Shown here in pieces: positions 37,313 to 47,004 of a stretch of 64,000 bases of DNA. Position 1 is the stretch's first letter. Each line of letters opens with the position of its first letter. The translations under genes were made by a program, and so were the position numbers. This DNA is from Collimonas sp. PA-H2. Its GTDB lineage: Bacteria > Pseudomonadota > Gammaproteobacteria > Burkholderiales > Burkholderiaceae_D. The DNA lies in contig NZ_PDBX01000001.1 of NCBI RefSeq assembly GCF_002564105.1, forward strand, positions 248,001 to 312,000, written 5' to 3'. The notes below the pieces were generated by a model. That model saw only the letters and a list, made by a program, of their open reading frames with translations. It had not been told where the DNA came from and ran no database searches.

Positions 37313-38195
37313 CAGCACCAGCAACACCATCTATAACGAAGGCAGCAAACTGACCGCCGGCCGCGTGGTGATCTACGCGCTGCTGGTATTGTGCGCGCTG
37401 TATTATCTGGCGCCGCTGTATGTGATGCTGAGCACTTCCGTCAAAACGCTGGATGAAATCCGTACCGGCAACCTGCTGTCGCTGCCGATGTCGCCCACCA
37501 GCGCCGCCTGGAGCAAAGCCTGGAGCAGCGCTTGCACCGGCGTCGACTGCAACGGCCTGCAGCCGTTCTTCTGGAACTCGATCAAGATGGCGGTGCCGGC
37601 GGTGCTGATCTCGACCCTGGTCGGTTCGCTCAACGGCTATGTACTGGCGCACTGGCGCTTCCGCGGCTCCGAGATCCTGTTCACGGCGCTGATGGTCGGC
37701 TGCTTCATCCCGTTCCAGGTCGTGATCCTGCCGATGGCGCGCCTGCTGGGCACCGTCAACCTGGCCAACACCACGCCGGGACTGGTGTTTGTGCATATCG
37801 TCTACGGTATCGCTTTCACCACTTTGTTCTTCCGTAACTACTATGTCACGGTGCCGGAAGAACTGGTCAAAGCAGCCCGCATCGACGGCGCCGGCTTCTT
37901 CATGACCTACCGCAAGATCATCTTCCCGCTGTCGCTGCCGATTTTCATGGTCTGCTTCATCTGGCAGTTCACGCAGATCTGGAACGACTTCCTGTTCGGC
38001 GTGGTGTTCGGCGGTTCAGACGCCAAGCCGGTGACGGTAGCCCTGAACAATCTGGTGAATACGTCCACCGGCGTGACGGAATACAACGTCAACATGGCGG
38101 CAGCCATCATCGCCGCCCTGCCGACCCTGGTGGTGTATCTGCTGGCCGGGAAATATTTTGTGCGCGGCCTGACTGCGGGTGCGGTCAAGGGCTGA
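37302..38195 (+). CDS. gtsC: Sugar ABC transporter permease (GtsC type)
   Basis: A 297-residue permease of the MalG/UgpE family with six helices. The EAA loop is VPEELVKAARIDGAGFFMTYRKIIFPLSLPIF. The periplasmic segment after the first helix has the CTGVDCNGLQPFFWNSIKM stretch found in glucose-type permeases. It overlaps gtsB by 11 bases. A hairpin element separates it from the ATPase gene. Confidence 0.92.
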   Translation: MAADSTSNTIYNEGSKLTAGRVVIYALLVLCALYYLAPLYVMLSTSVKTLDEIRTGNLLSLPMSPTSAAWSKAWSSACTGVDCNGLQPFFWNSIKMAVPAVLISTLVGSLNGYVLAHWRFRGSEILFTALMVGCFIPFQVVILPMARLLGTVNLANTTPGLVFVHIVYGIAFTTLFFRNYYVTVPEELVKAARIDGAGFFMTYRKIIFPLSLPIFMVCFIWQFTQIWNDFLFGVVFGGSDAKPVTVALNNLVNTSTGVTEYNVNMAAAIIAALPTLVVYLLAGKYFVRGLTAGAVKG

Positions 38196-38224
38196 GAGCG
38201 TTTTTTTACGCCCGCTCTAGTCAG

Positions 38225-38278
38225 TTGGGGACAGAGTAATTCGCCGCGCTGCGGCGACTCTTAAACTCTGTCCCACAA
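38225..38278. repeat. REP-like imperfect palindromic element
   Basis: GGGACAGAGT (38228-38237) pairs with ACTCTGTCCC (38265-38274). Inside lies a second stem, CGCCGC/GCGGCG (38242-38247 and 38251-38256), around loop GCT. The nested hairpin and outer sequence resemble REP/RAYT-associated elements. It sits between two genes of one operon and has no T-run, so it could adjust expression of the ATPase gene. No other copy seen in the window. Confidence 0.5.
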
Positions 38279-38306
38279 TGATAATTACTTAAGGAATGAG
38301 TTAAAG

Positions 38307-39452
38307 ATGGCAAGCTTATCAATTCGCAATGTGCGCAAGGTCTACCCGAACGGCAATGAAGTCCTGAAGGGCATCGATCTCGAAATCGAAGACGGCCAGT
38401 TCCTGATCCTGGTGGGCGGCTCCGGCTGCGGCAAATCCACCTTGCTGAACATGATCGCCGGACTGGAAACAGTCTCCGAAGGCCAGATCATGATCGGCGA
38501 CCGCTGCGTCAACGACGTGCCGCCCAAGGAACGCGACATCGCCATGGTGTTTCAGTCGTATGCGCTGTATCCGACCATGACAGTGCGCGAGAACATTTCC
38601 TTCGGCCTGGGCATCCGCAAGGTCCCAAAAGCCGAACAGAAACAAATCGTCGACCGCGTCGCCAACACCCTGCAGATCACCCATCTGCTGGACCGCAAGC
38701 CGGCCCTGCTGTCGGGCGGCCAGCGCCAGCGCGTCGCCATGGGCCGCGCGATTGCGCGCGATCCGTCGCTGTTCCTGTTCGATGAACCGCTGTCCAACCT
38801 GGACGCCAAGCTGCGCGTCGAAATGCGCGCTGAAATCAAGCTGATGCACCAGCGCCTGGGCAGCACCATCGTCTATGTGACGCATGACCAGATCGAAGCG
38901 ATGACCTTGGGCGACCGCATCGCCGTGATGAAAGACGGCGTGGTGCAGCAGTTCGGCAGCCCGCAGGAAATCTACGACAATCCTAGCAACCTGTTCGTGG
39001 CCGGCTTCATCGGCTCGCCGTCGATGAACTTCATGCGCGGCAACCTTGTGGCAAACGGCCATGGCCCGGCTTTCGAACTGCTCCACGACGGCCGGAAGAC
39101 CTTGCTGCCGCTGGCGCCAGCGCAGGCGCAAAGGCCGGAAATCGGCGCCTGGCTCGGCAAGGAAGTGATCCTCGGCATCCGTCCGGAACATGTCACCGAC
39201 GCCCAAAGCGCCCGTACCTCGGACGCCGGCGATACCGACAGCAACTATCATCCGACCGAAGTCGGCTGCACAGTGGAGCTGACCGAGCCAACCGGTCCGG
39301 ACACCTTGGTGTTCACTACTTTCAATGACGCCCGCGTCACCTGCCGTACGCACCCGCGCGCGGCAGCCAAGCCGAAGGATGAAATGCAGCTGGCCTTCGA
39401 CCTGTCGAAGGCGGTGCTGTTCGACGCCAAGACGGAAGAACGGATCAGCTGA
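38307..39452 (+). CDS. Sugar ABC transporter ATP-binding protein (MalK/UgpC family)
   Basis: A 381-residue ATPase. Walker A is GGSGCGKST, Q-loop MVFQSYALYPTMTV, signature LSGGQRQRVAMGRA, Walker B LFLFDEPLSNLD, and the H-loop lies in YVTHDQIEAM. The C-terminal TOBE/MalK-like regulatory domain (about 240-381) contains GIRPEHV. It powers the GtsBC permease. It starts 112 bases after gtsC, on the far side of the hairpin element. Confidence 0.94.
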   Translation: MASLSIRNVRKVYPNGNEVLKGIDLEIEDGQFLILVGGSGCGKSTLLNMIAGLETVSEGQIMIGDRCVNDVPPKERDIAMVFQSYALYPTMTVRENISFGLGIRKVPKAEQKQIVDRVANTLQITHLLDRKPALLSGGQRQRVAMGRAIARDPSLFLFDEPLSNLDAKLRVEMRAEIKLMHQRLGSTIVYVTHDQIEAMTLGDRIAVMKDGVVQQFGSPQEIYDNPSNLFVAGFIGSPSMNFMRGNLVANGHGPAFELLHDGRKTLLPLAPAQAQRPEIGAWLGKEVILGIRPEHVTDAQSARTSDAGDTDSNYHPTEVGCTVELTEPTGPDTLVFTTFNDARVTCRTHPRAAAKPKDEMQLAFDLSKAVLFDAKTEERIS

Positions 39453-39582
39453 ATCGGGCGCAGCTCGCGGTAATAACAAAGTAAGACAGTACTGCTTCTG
39501 CCAACTGTGGCAGAAGCTCATAAAATGCGTAGAATGGCAGAAAAGCATTTCCGATTAACAGTCTCTGCTTTTCTACGCCGCC

Positions 39583-40518
39583 ATGAACCAACTCGAACAA
39601 CTCAAGCAATTCACCACCATCGTCGCCGACACCGGCGATTTCCAGTCGATCAAGGCGTTTGCGCCGCGCGACGCCACCACCAACCCGTCGCTGATTCTGA
39701 AAGCCGTGCAGAAGCCGGAATACCAGCCCCTGCTGGCGCGGGCGGTGAAGGATCACGGCCAGTTGTCGACGCAAGAGATCATTGACCATCTGCTGGTCAC
39801 CTTCGGCCAGGAAATCCTGAAACTGATTCCGGGCCGGGTTTCCACCGAGACCGATGCGCGCCTGTCGTTCAACACCCAGGGCACGATCGACAAGGGCCAT
39901 GCGCTGATCAAGCTGTATGAAGCGGCCGGCATAGACCGCGACCGCGTGCTGATCAAGATCGCTTCCACCTGGGAAGGCATCCGGGCCGCGGAAGTGCTGC
40001 AAAAGGCCGGCGTCCATTGCAACCTGACCCTGCTGTTTTCCATGCCGCAGGCAATTGCCTGCGCCGAAGCCAAGGTGCAGCTGATCTCGCCTTTCGTCGG
40101 CCGCATCTACGACTGGTACAAGAAATCCAGCGGCCACGACTACAGCGGCGCCGACGACCCAGGCGTGCAGTCGGTCAAGCAGATCTACAGCTATTTCCGC
40201 AAGTTCGGCTACGCCACCGAAGTCATGGGCGCCAGCTTCCGCAATACGTCACAGATCATCGAACTGGCCGGCTGCGACCTGCTCACCATCAGCCCCGAAC
40301 TGCTGCAGGCGCTGGCCGAAAGCGAGACGGCGGTCAGCCGCAAGCTCAGCCCGGAAGTCGCACAGCACAGCGACCTGGCGAAAATCGACCTGGATGAAAC
40401 CATCTTCCGCACCATGCTGAACGACGATGCGATGGCGACCGAAAAACTGGCGGAAGGCATACGCCAGTTCAGCGCCGATGCGGTCAAGCTGGAAAAGATG
40501 GTGGATGCTTTGCGCTAA
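39583..40518 (+). CDS. tal: Transaldolase
   Basis: A 311-residue TalB-type enzyme of the non-oxidative pentose phosphate pathway. The signature [18 protein letters not shown], the Schiff-base Lys region [35 protein letters not shown] and [13 protein letters not shown] are all present. It follows the ABC transporter by 130 bases and ends at a strong terminator; it may have its own promoter. Confidence 0.96.
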   Translation: MNQLEQLKQFTTIVADTGDFQSIKAFAPRDATTNPSLILKAVQKPEYQPLLARAVKDHGQLSTQEIIDHLLVTFGQEILKLIPGRVSTETDARLSFNTQGTIDKGHALIKLYEAAGIDRDRVLIKIASTWEGIRAAEVLQKAGVHCNLTLLFSMPQAIACAEAKVQLISPFVGRIYDWYKKSSGHDYSGADDPGVQSVKQIYSYFRKFGYATEVMGASFRNTSQIIELAGCDLLTISPELLQALAESETAVSRKLSPEVAQHSDLAKIDLDETIFRTMLNDDAMATEKLAEGIRQFSADAVKLEKMVDALR

Positions 40519-40554
40519 CGTCGTGCCGGCCCGGCAGGCAGGCTCCGTGCAATA

Positions 40555-40590
40555 AAAAAATGGCCTCGGTTCACACCGAGGCCATTTTTT
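40555..40590. terminator. Bidirectional terminator between tal and purU
   Basis: A perfect stem (AAAAAATGGCCTCGGT and complement) with loop TCAC, A-run on the left and T-run on the right, lying between the convergent tal and purU genes. Confidence 0.93.
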
Positions 40591-40606
40591 CGTTCTTTGC
40601 AATTCT

Positions 40607-41476
40607 TTATTTGAACACGACCGTCTTGTGCCCGTTGAGCAGGATCCGGTGCTCGATAAACCACTTGACCGCCCGCGCCAGCACCACGCACTCGACGTCG
40701 CGCCCGATCGCGGTCAGCGTCTCCGGCTCCATCGCATGATCGACGCGCGCCACGTCCTGCTCGATGATAGGTCCTTCGTCCAGGTCGCCGGTGACGAAAT
40801 GGGCGGTGGCGCCGATCAGCTTCACGCCGCGGTCATGCGCCTGGTAGTAGGGCTTTGCGCCCTTGAAGCTGGGCAGGAAGGAATGGTGGATATTGATGGC
40901 GCGTCCGGTCAGCGCGGTGCACATGGCCGGCGACAGAATCTGCATGTAGCGCGCCAGCACCACCAGGTCGATATTGTTCGCTTCGACGATTTCCATCACG
41001 CGCGCTTCCTGCGCCTGCTTGGCTTCGGCCGAGGCGCCTGTCGCCAATGGCAGATGATGGAAAGGGATGTTGTAGCTGGCTGCCAGCTGGTAAAAATCAG
41101 TGTGATTGGAGACGATGGCGCTGATCTCCACCGGCAGCAGGCCGCTCTTGTAGCGGAACAGCAGGTCGTTCAGGCAATGGCCGATCTTCGACACCATCAG
41201 CATCATGCGAGGCTTCTTGCCGGCATCGTGCAATTGCCAGTTCATCTGCATGCTGCCGGCCAGCGCGGAAAATTCCGCCCGCAGGCCCTCATCTGCAATC
41301 GCCGCATCCTCCGACGAAAAATGCACACGCATGAAAAACAATTTGGACTGAGCGTCGCCGAACTGGGCTGAATCGATGATATTGCAACCGTGATCGGCCA
41401 GAAAACCTGAGACGCGATGGACGATTCCGCGCTGATCGAGGCAGGACAAGGTGAGGATATATTCTGGATGGCTCAT
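40607..41476 (-). CDS. purU: Formyltetrahydrofolate deformylase
   Basis: A 289-residue enzyme releasing formate from 10-formyl-THF. An N-terminal ACT domain (about 1-80, ILTLSCLDQRGIVHRVSGFLADHGCNI) precedes a formyltransferase domain containing ISNHTDF-like AIVSNHTDFYQLA, LARYMQIL and NIHHSFLPSFKGAKPYYQAHDRGVKLIGATAHF. ATG 41476 gives the expected N-terminus; a TTG at 41497 would add seven residues. Confidence 0.95.
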   Translation of the reverse strand: MSHPEYILTLSCLDQRGIVHRVSGFLADHGCNIIDSAQFGDAQSKLFFMRVHFSSEDAAIADEGLRAEFSALAGSMQMNWQLHDAGKKPRMMLMVSKIGHCLNDLLFRYKSGLLPVEISAIVSNHTDFYQLAASYNIPFHHLPLATGASAEAKQAQEARVMEIVEANNIDLVVLARYMQILSPAMCTALTGRAINIHHSFLPSFKGAKPYYQAHDRGVKLIGATAHFVTGDLDEGPIIEQDVARVDHAMEPETLTAIGRDVECVVLARAVKWFIEHRILLNGHKTVVFK

Positions 41477-41676
41477 GAGTTTGGCGGGTACGGGCAATTG
41501 GAAATGGCGCTTGGCAGAATGCCAAAAGCGCTATTGTCGCATGCCTGCATGCACATGACAAAAACCAGAATGGATCGCCGCCACTCTGGTTGTTTTGCAA
41601 AAATAACGCCCTCCGGCCGGGATTCCCGGCCGGAAAAGCTGAAACTACTGCGCGCCGGCCTGGCCGGCGGCAAGCT

Positions 41677-42228
41677 TTAGACTACAGCAGCTGCTGCAGC
41701 GCTGGTAGTCGCGCTGCTGGCAGGACTAGCGGCAGCAGGCTTGGAGGAAGTGCCGACCTGGACTTCGCCAGTCAGCTGGCCGCCTTCCTCGATGACAACC
41801 TTGCCATAGCGGATTTTGCCGGAAACCTTGCCGGTTGAATAAATCACCAGCTTTTCACGGACAGTCAGGTCGCCGTCGAACTCGCCATAGATTTCAGCCA
41901 GGTCAATTTCAGCGGAACCCTTGAACGCGCCTTTTTCGGCGATGTGGATCACGCGCGAATTCATGGTCGCTTCCACCCGGCCTTCGACCACGAGCGTGTC
42001 GCAATCGGTGATCTCAACGCCTTTGAGCTTGATGTTCGGGCCGACAATCAGTTTGCTGCCGACTTCGTTAGTGCTGGACGACGAGTGGTTGACCGGAGTG
42101 CTCACAGGGTTGCTAGCCTTTGGAATATTGGAAGAACTGCCGGAAGTGAGATTGCTGCTGGCGCTGAACGGTGAATTTGGGGTCGGGGTTTCTCGCTTGC
42201 CGCCGAAAAACGTATCTGATTTAAGCAT
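41677..42228 (-). CDS. Bactofilin family protein (polymer-forming cytoskeletal)
   Basis: A 183-residue protein. A Ser/Asn-rich N-terminal tail (1-57) precedes a bactofilin domain (about 58-158) of short beta-helix repeats: LIVGPNIKLKGVEITDCDTLVVEGRVEATM, ISEK-like IAEKGAFKGSAEIDLAEIYGEFDGDLTV, then LVIYSTGKVSGKIRYGKVVIEEGGQLTGEV. An Ala/Ser-rich tail follows. Bactofilins polymerise into filaments that organise cell shape or envelope enzymes. A good ribosome binding site (AGGAG) precedes ATG 42228. Confidence 0.9.
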   Translation of the reverse strand: MLKSDTFFGGKRETPTPNSPFSASSNLTSGSSSNIPKASNPVSTPVNHSSSSTNEVGSKLIVGPNIKLKGVEITDCDTLVVEGRVEATMNSRVIHIAEKGAFKGSAEIDLAEIYGEFDGDLTVREKLVIYSTGKVSGKIRYGKVVIEEGGQLTGEVQVGTSSKPAAASPASSATTSAAAAAVV

Positions 42229-42528
42229 GTGATCTCCTGAATGGTGTTGCCTGCATTAGTGCGGCCAGCACGCTGATGCAAATGAATATGAAAATGACCA
42301 GATCAAAATGGCCAGATAAAAACGACCTGATACTGCATGACCGTATGAGACAAAGGTCTCCAGCTTTCGAGGACCCTGTTCCGGAAAAGTTCATGGAGAA
42401 AACCATTAATTTGTAACCAGAGGAAACTCCGGAACACCAACAATAACAATTGCCCAACAGACTTTGATTGTCATTTTTTATAGCCTGCCGGATAATCAAT
42501 CAAACCAATAAAACAAAGGGAATCAGGG
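42229..42528. other. Divergent intergenic region, bactofilin / DUF898
   Basis: 300 bases between divergent genes. It should contain both promoters. Nothing else is recognised; short frames are not convincing. Confidence 0.4.
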
Positions 42529-43632
42529 ATGAACACCGTAACTTCCGGCACACCGCCTTCCGGCTTTGCAGCAAACCCTCCTCCGCCACACCAGCCTACG
42601 CCGGAAGCATTCATCTTTTCCGGCCGCGGCAGCGAATATTTCCGCATATGGATAGTTAATCTTCTACTATCCATCGTCACCCTCGGCATCTACTCGGCCT
42701 GGGCCAAGGTGCGCCGCACCCGCTATTTCTATGACAACACCAGGGTCGCCGGCAGCAGCTTCGAATACCACGGCAACCCGATCGCGATCCTGAAAGGGCG
42801 CATCATCGCGCTGGTGCTGATCGGCGGCTACCAGATCGCCTTCAGGCTGAGTCCGAAACTTGGACTGCTGGCGCTGGCGCTGATGTTGTCGGTCATGCCA
42901 TGGCTGATCTGGAGAAGCTATCAATTCAAGCTCTACAACTCCAGCTACCGCGGCATCCGTTTCGGCTTCCAAGGCAGCGCCGGCAAGTCTTACTTCAATT
43001 ATCTGGTGTTGCCGCTAATATCAGCCTTCTCTCTCGGCCTGCTCTCGCCTTTCGCCTATCAACGCAATAAAAAATACCTGCACACGGAAAGCAAGTTCGG
43101 CGCGACGCATTTTTCCTTTGACGCCAGTGTAGGCTCTTTTTATCAAATTTTTCTCATTTGTTTCGCCATCGCCGTGCTTGGCTATATCGGCATCGGCATA
43201 CTCTTCAGCGGCAGCCTCATGGCCGTCGCCAGCGCCAGCGCCGGCAAGCACGCTGCGCCGGCAGCCTACGCAGGCCCTATATTCAGCATGATATTTTCCA
43301 TGTATGCGTGGACCTTCCTGATTGTTCCGCTGGCCCTGACCATGGTCCAGAACCTAATCTGGAACCACACCAGGCTGGCGGACCATCAATTCCAGAGCAA
43401 GCTGAAATGGACCAAGGTGGCTTTCATCATGATCACCAACCTGATCGCCATCGTCTGCACGTTGGGCCTGTTCACTCCGTTTGCGCAGATCCGCTCGCTC
43501 AAATACCGGCTTGAATCGGTCAGCTTGCTGGCGGCAGGCTCGCTCGATCATTTTCTGGCCGATGCAGAACCGCAGGGCTCCGCCGCCGGCGAAGGCATGT
43601 CTGATCTGCTCGATTTCGACTTGTCGCTATAA
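42529..43632 (+). CDS. DUF898 (YjgN) family membrane protein
   Basis: A 367-residue inner-membrane protein. A Pro-rich N-terminus (1-25) leads to FIFSGRGSEYFRIWIVNLLLSIVTLGIYSAWAKVRRTRYFYDNTRVAGSSFEYHGNP, the DUF898 signature, which is echoed later by ITNLIAIVCTLGLFTPFAQIRSLKYRLE. About six to eight helices. The function of the family is unknown. A predicted membrane-linked M48 peptidase gene follows after 12 bases, a common pairing, so the two are probably co-transcribed. Confidence 0.9.
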   Translation: MNTVTSGTPPSGFAANPPPPHQPTPEAFIFSGRGSEYFRIWIVNLLLSIVTLGIYSAWAKVRRTRYFYDNTRVAGSSFEYHGNPIAILKGRIIALVLIGGYQIAFRLSPKLGLLALALMLSVMPWLIWRSYQFKLYNSSYRGIRFGFQGSAGKSYFNYLVLPLISAFSLGLLSPFAYQRNKKYLHTESKFGATHFSFDASVGSFYQIFLICFAIAVLGYIGIGILFSGSLMAVASASAGKHAAPAAYAGPIFSMIFSMYAWTFLIVPLALTMVQNLIWNHTRLADHQFQSKLKWTKVAFIMITNLIAIVCTLGLFTPFAQIRSLKYRLESVSLLAAGSLDHFLADAEPQGSAAGEGMSDLLDFDLSL

Positions 43633-43644
43633 AGCCGCGCTCAG

Positions 43645-44652
43645 ATGCAGAATGCGCAAGCGCGGGCGGTGCAGGCTTTCTATTTCGATGGCAAGACCTC
43701 GCACCGCTATACGGTCGAACTGACAGTCGCGGCAGGCATCGCCAGCATTTCCGGCGAAGCACAGAGGCAAGCGCCGCTTGAGGAACTGCGGGTGTCGGAA
43801 AGGGTTTCCAGCGCCACCCGCAAGGTTACCTTTGCCGACGGCGCCTATCTTGAAATCATCGATCTCGATGCCTTTGCCGAACTGCTGGCGAGCACCGGCC
43901 ACGCCGACTCGCTGGTAGTGCGCATGCAGCAAAGCTGGCGCAGCGTCTGGCAAGCGGCCGGCGCACTGGTACTGATCCTGGTGCTTGGTTATTTATATCT
44001 GTTGCCGGCGGCATCGGGCTGGATCGCCAACGCCCTGCCCGAGTCGGTCGAAAGAAAAATCGGCGGCAGCACCCTGGATTTCCTGGACGAACGCGTATTC
44101 AGCGCTTCTACCCTGCCGCCATCGCAGCAAGCCTCCATCGACAGCCGCTTCCGCGCGCTTGAGCCGCCGCGCCAGGGGGCGCCGCGATTTCAGATCATTT
44201 TCCGCAAAAGCAAGATCGGCCCGAATGCCTTCGCCCTGCCGTCCGGCGACATCCTGGTCACCGACGAGCTGGTCAGGCTGCTGGACGATGACGATGCCTT
44301 GATGGGAGTGCTGGCGCATGAACTCGGCCACCTGCATCAGCGCCACCTGATGCGGCGGCTGATCCAGGTGTCCGCGGTCGGCGCCACCGCGACGCTGCTG
44401 TTCGGCGATGTCTCGGCCCTGGTGGCGACCATTCCGCCGCTGCTGCTCGATCTCAAGTACTCACGCGATATCGAGCTGGAAGCGGATGATTACGCGATTG
44501 CCATGTTCAAGGCAAACGGCATCAGCCTCACCAGGCTGGCGCGCACCTTTGAAAAGCTCGACAGCCAGCCCGCCGCTTTCTCGCCCTACCTGTCGACCCA
44601 CCCGCCCAGCCAGGAACGGATTACGCGGATCCTCAAGGCGCAGGCGGAATAA
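43645..44652 (+). CDS. M48-family metallopeptidase
   Basis: A 335-residue membrane-associated zinc protease. One transmembrane helix lies about 100-120 (AAGALVLILVLGYLYLLP). The zinc motif HELGH is at residues 225-229, and the third ligand Glu lies in SRDIELEADDYAI. The N-terminal about 95 residues look like a small beta-rich domain. Family members take part in envelope protein quality control. Probable operon with the DUF898 gene. Confidence 0.92.
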   Translation: MQNAQARAVQAFYFDGKTSHRYTVELTVAAGIASISGEAQRQAPLEELRVSERVSSATRKVTFADGAYLEIIDLDAFAELLASTGHADSLVVRMQQSWRSVWQAAGALVLILVLGYLYLLPAASGWIANALPESVERKIGGSTLDFLDERVFSASTLPPSQQASIDSRFRALEPPRQGAPRFQIIFRKSKIGPNAFALPSGDILVTDELVRLLDDDDALMGVLAHELGHLHQRHLMRRLIQVSAVGATATLLFGDVSALVATIPPLLLDLKYSRDIELEADDYAIAMFKANGISLTRLARTFEKLDSQPAAFSPYLSTHPPSQERITRILKAQAE

Positions 44653-44718
44653 GCCTCGGGCGGCAGCCATGCCGGATGCGTTACAATCTTGGAATTAGAG
44701 TCAGCAATCAAGATAAAA

Positions 44719-45513
44719 ATGCGCCAATACCTCGACCTCATGCGCCATGTGCAACAACATGGCACCGTCAAAACCGACCGCACCGGCACCGGCACCCGCT
44801 CGGTGTTCGGCTACCAGATGCGTTTCAATCTGCAAGACGGCTTCCCCTTGCTGACCACCAAGAAGCTGCATCTGCGGTCGATCATCCATGAGCTGATCTG
44901 GTTTCTCAACGGCTCGACCAACATCCAGTATCTAAAAGACAACGACGTCAAGATCTGGGACGAATGGGCCGACAGCGAGGGCAATCTGGGACCGATCTAT
45001 GGTTATCAATGGCGCTCCTGGCCGACCCCGTCCGGCGGACATATCGACCAGATCACGCAGCTGGTCGAGCAGATCAAGAACAATCCGGATTCGCGCCGGC
45101 TGATCGTCTCCGCCTGGAACGTCGCCGACATCCCGCAGATGAAGCTGCCGCCCTGCCATGCCTTCTTCCAGTTCTATGTAGCCGAGGGCAAGCTGTCCTG
45201 CCAGCTGTATCAGCGCAGCGCCGACATTTTCCTCGGCGTGCCTTTCAATATCGCATCCTATGCCCTGCTGACGCACATGATGGCGCAGCAATGCGGGCTT
45301 GAGGTGGGAGATTTCATCTGGACCGGCGGCGATTGTCATCTGTACTCCAACCATGCGGAGCAGGTCGAGCTGCAGTTGTCGCGCACGCCGGGGCCGCTGC
45401 CCAAGCTGACCATCACACGCAAGCCAGCGTCGATTTTCGACTATCGTTTCGAGGATTTTGAAATCAGCGGCTATCATCCGCAGGCGCATATCAAGGCGCC
45501 GGTGGCGGTCTGA
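44719..45513 (+). CDS. thyA: Thymidylate synthase
   Basis: A 264-residue enzyme making dTMP from dUMP with methylene-THF. The catalytic Cys146 lies in [49 protein letters not shown] and GDCHLYSNH are family signatures. Length equals E. coli ThyA. ATG 44719 starts [11 protein letters not shown]; the frame continues to a TTG at 44689 without family similarity. folA is 11 kb away on the same strand instead of adjacent. Confidence 0.97.
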   Translation: MRQYLDLMRHVQQHGTVKTDRTGTGTRSVFGYQMRFNLQDGFPLLTTKKLHLRSIIHELIWFLNGSTNIQYLKDNDVKIWDEWADSEGNLGPIYGYQWRSWPTPSGGHIDQITQLVEQIKNNPDSRRLIVSAWNVADIPQMKLPPCHAFFQFYVAEGKLSCQLYQRSADIFLGVPFNIASYALLTHMMAQQCGLEVGDFIWTGGDCHLYSNHAEQVELQLSRTPGPLPKLTITRKPASIFDYRFEDFEISGYHPQAHIKAPVAV

Positions 45514-45519
45514 CCGTTC

Positions 45520-47001
45520 TTATTTTTCCGGCGACGGCTTGCCAGCTGTCGTCGCCTGCGCTTCCCCCGCCTGGCTGGCATGCACATCCTGCCAGCCGCC
45601 GCCAAGGGCCTTGTACAGCGACACCGTCGCCTTCAAGCGCTTCAGCTTGATCTGCCCCAGTTCGTTCTGCACTTCCGACAGCGAGCGCTGGGTATCCAGC
45701 ACCGTCATCAAATCTTCCGCGCCGACCCGGTAGCGGATTTCCGACAGTTCGAAGGCGAAGCGCGCCTGTTCCATTTCCGTGACTTTTAATTTGCGCTGTT
45801 CGTCCAGGCTGCGGATCTGGCCGAGCGCGGTGTCGACTTCCGACAGCGCCGCGATCACGGTCGAGCGATAAATCTGCACCAGCTCCTGCTTTTGGGCGAC
45901 GGCGAGGTCGCGCTGGCTGTTGAGGCGGCCGGCGTCGAAGATCGGCGCCACCAGCCCGGCGCCCAGGTTGACCAGCATGTTGGGGCCGTTAAACAGCGAC
46001 AGCAAGGCATTGCTCTGGCCGCCGGCCGAGCCGGTCAGGCGGATGCTGGGGAACAGCGCCGCGCGCGCCACGGCGACATTGGCGTTGGCGGCGGCCAGTT
46101 CGGATTCCGCATGACGGATATCGGGCCGGCGCGACAGCAGTTCCGACGGCAAGCCGGGCGTCACCTGCGGCAGCAGGATCTTCGCCAGCCCGGGCTCATT
46201 GACGGTAAAAGTCTGCGGCGGCCGTCCCAGCAGGATCGCCAGCGCGGTCTGCGCCTCGCGCTCTTGCTGTTTCAGATCAGGAATCACCGCCTGCTGCCCT
46301 GCCACCGCCGAGCGCTGGCGCGCCAGGTCCAGCGGCGAGGCCGAGCCGGCGCGGCTCTGCGCCGACACCAGTTTCAGCACGCGCTCGGCGTTGTCGACGT
46401 TCTGCTGGGCGATCTCGATGCGGTCGCGCAGCGACAAGACTTGCAGATAGGTCGAGACGATGCCGCTGGTGACGGTCAGCGCCACCGTTTCGCGGTCATA
46501 GCGATTGGCTTGCAAAGAGGCTTCAGCCGCCACCAGCCCAGCCCGGTTCTTGCCCCAGAAATCAACCTCGTAGCCGATCTCGACCAGGCCGCTGGTCGAG
46601 GTGACGGCACTGCCGCTGGAAGCCAGCGGCAAGGCACGATTGATGCTGGTGGAAAAATCCGCATTCGGCAGCAGCGGCGCACCGGCGATCCGGGCTTGCG
46701 CTTCCGCCTGGCGTACGCGCGATACAGCGGCGGCAATTTCCAGGTTGCTGGCCTGCCCCTGAGCCACCAGCTGGCTCAGCTCGTCGCTGCCGAAACGCTG
46801 CCACCAGCCGGTATCCGGCCAGTCTTGTTCGCCATTGTTGGCCGACAGATCCCAACTCTGCGGAATCTCGACGCTGGGCGTGGCTTCCCGCATCTCGATA
46901 TGGCTGGCGCAGGCGGATAACAAGAGCAGCAGCACGGTGCTTGAGCAAACCGTGGCGATGCTGCGGGAGCGCTGAAAAAAAAGAGGCATGCTAGTGACCA
47001 T
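45520..47001 (-). CDS. Outer-membrane efflux lipoprotein (NodT/OprM family)
   Basis: A 493-residue TolC-like outer-membrane channel. A signal peptide with lipobox LLSAC lies near residue 30. Two OEP domains follow (about 60-255 and 285-470), with PDTGWWQRFGSDEL, IGYEVDFWGKNRAGLVAAEASL, LARQRSAVAGQQA and SRRPDIRHAESELAAANANVAVARAALFPSIRL, all typical of NodT-type lipoproteins. It begins immediately after the HlyD-type adaptor gene, indicating a tripartite exporter. Start ATG 47001 (or 46989). Confidence 0.93.
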   Translation of the reverse strand: MVTSMPLFFQRSRSIATVCSSTVLLLLLSACASHIEMREATPSVEIPQSWDLSANNGEQDWPDTGWWQRFGSDELSQLVAQGQASNLEIAAAVSRVRQAEAQARIAGAPLLPNADFSTSINRALPLASSGSAVTSTSGLVEIGYEVDFWGKNRAGLVAAEASLQANRYDRETVALTVTSGIVSTYLQVLSLRDRIEIAQQNVDNAERVLKLVSAQSRAGSASPLDLARQRSAVAGQQAVIPDLKQQEREAQTALAILLGRPPQTFTVNEPGLAKILLPQVTPGLPSELLSRRPDIRHAESELAAANANVAVARAALFPSIRLTGSAGGQSNALLSLFNGPNMLVNLGAGLVAPIFDAGRLNSQRDLAVAQKQELVQIYRSTVIAALSEVDTALGQIRSLDEQRKLKVTEMEQARFAFELSEIRYRVGAEDLMTVLDTQRSLSEVQNELGQIKLKRLKATVSLYKALGGGWQDVHASQAGEAQATTAGKPSPEK

Positions 47002-47004
47002 CAA

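Noticed and set aside
41612..41634. Hairpin TCCGGCCGGG/CCCGGCCGGA between bactofilin and purU as a terminator
   Set aside because: The stem is good but no T-run follows directly on the minus strand, so I do not call it as a terminator.
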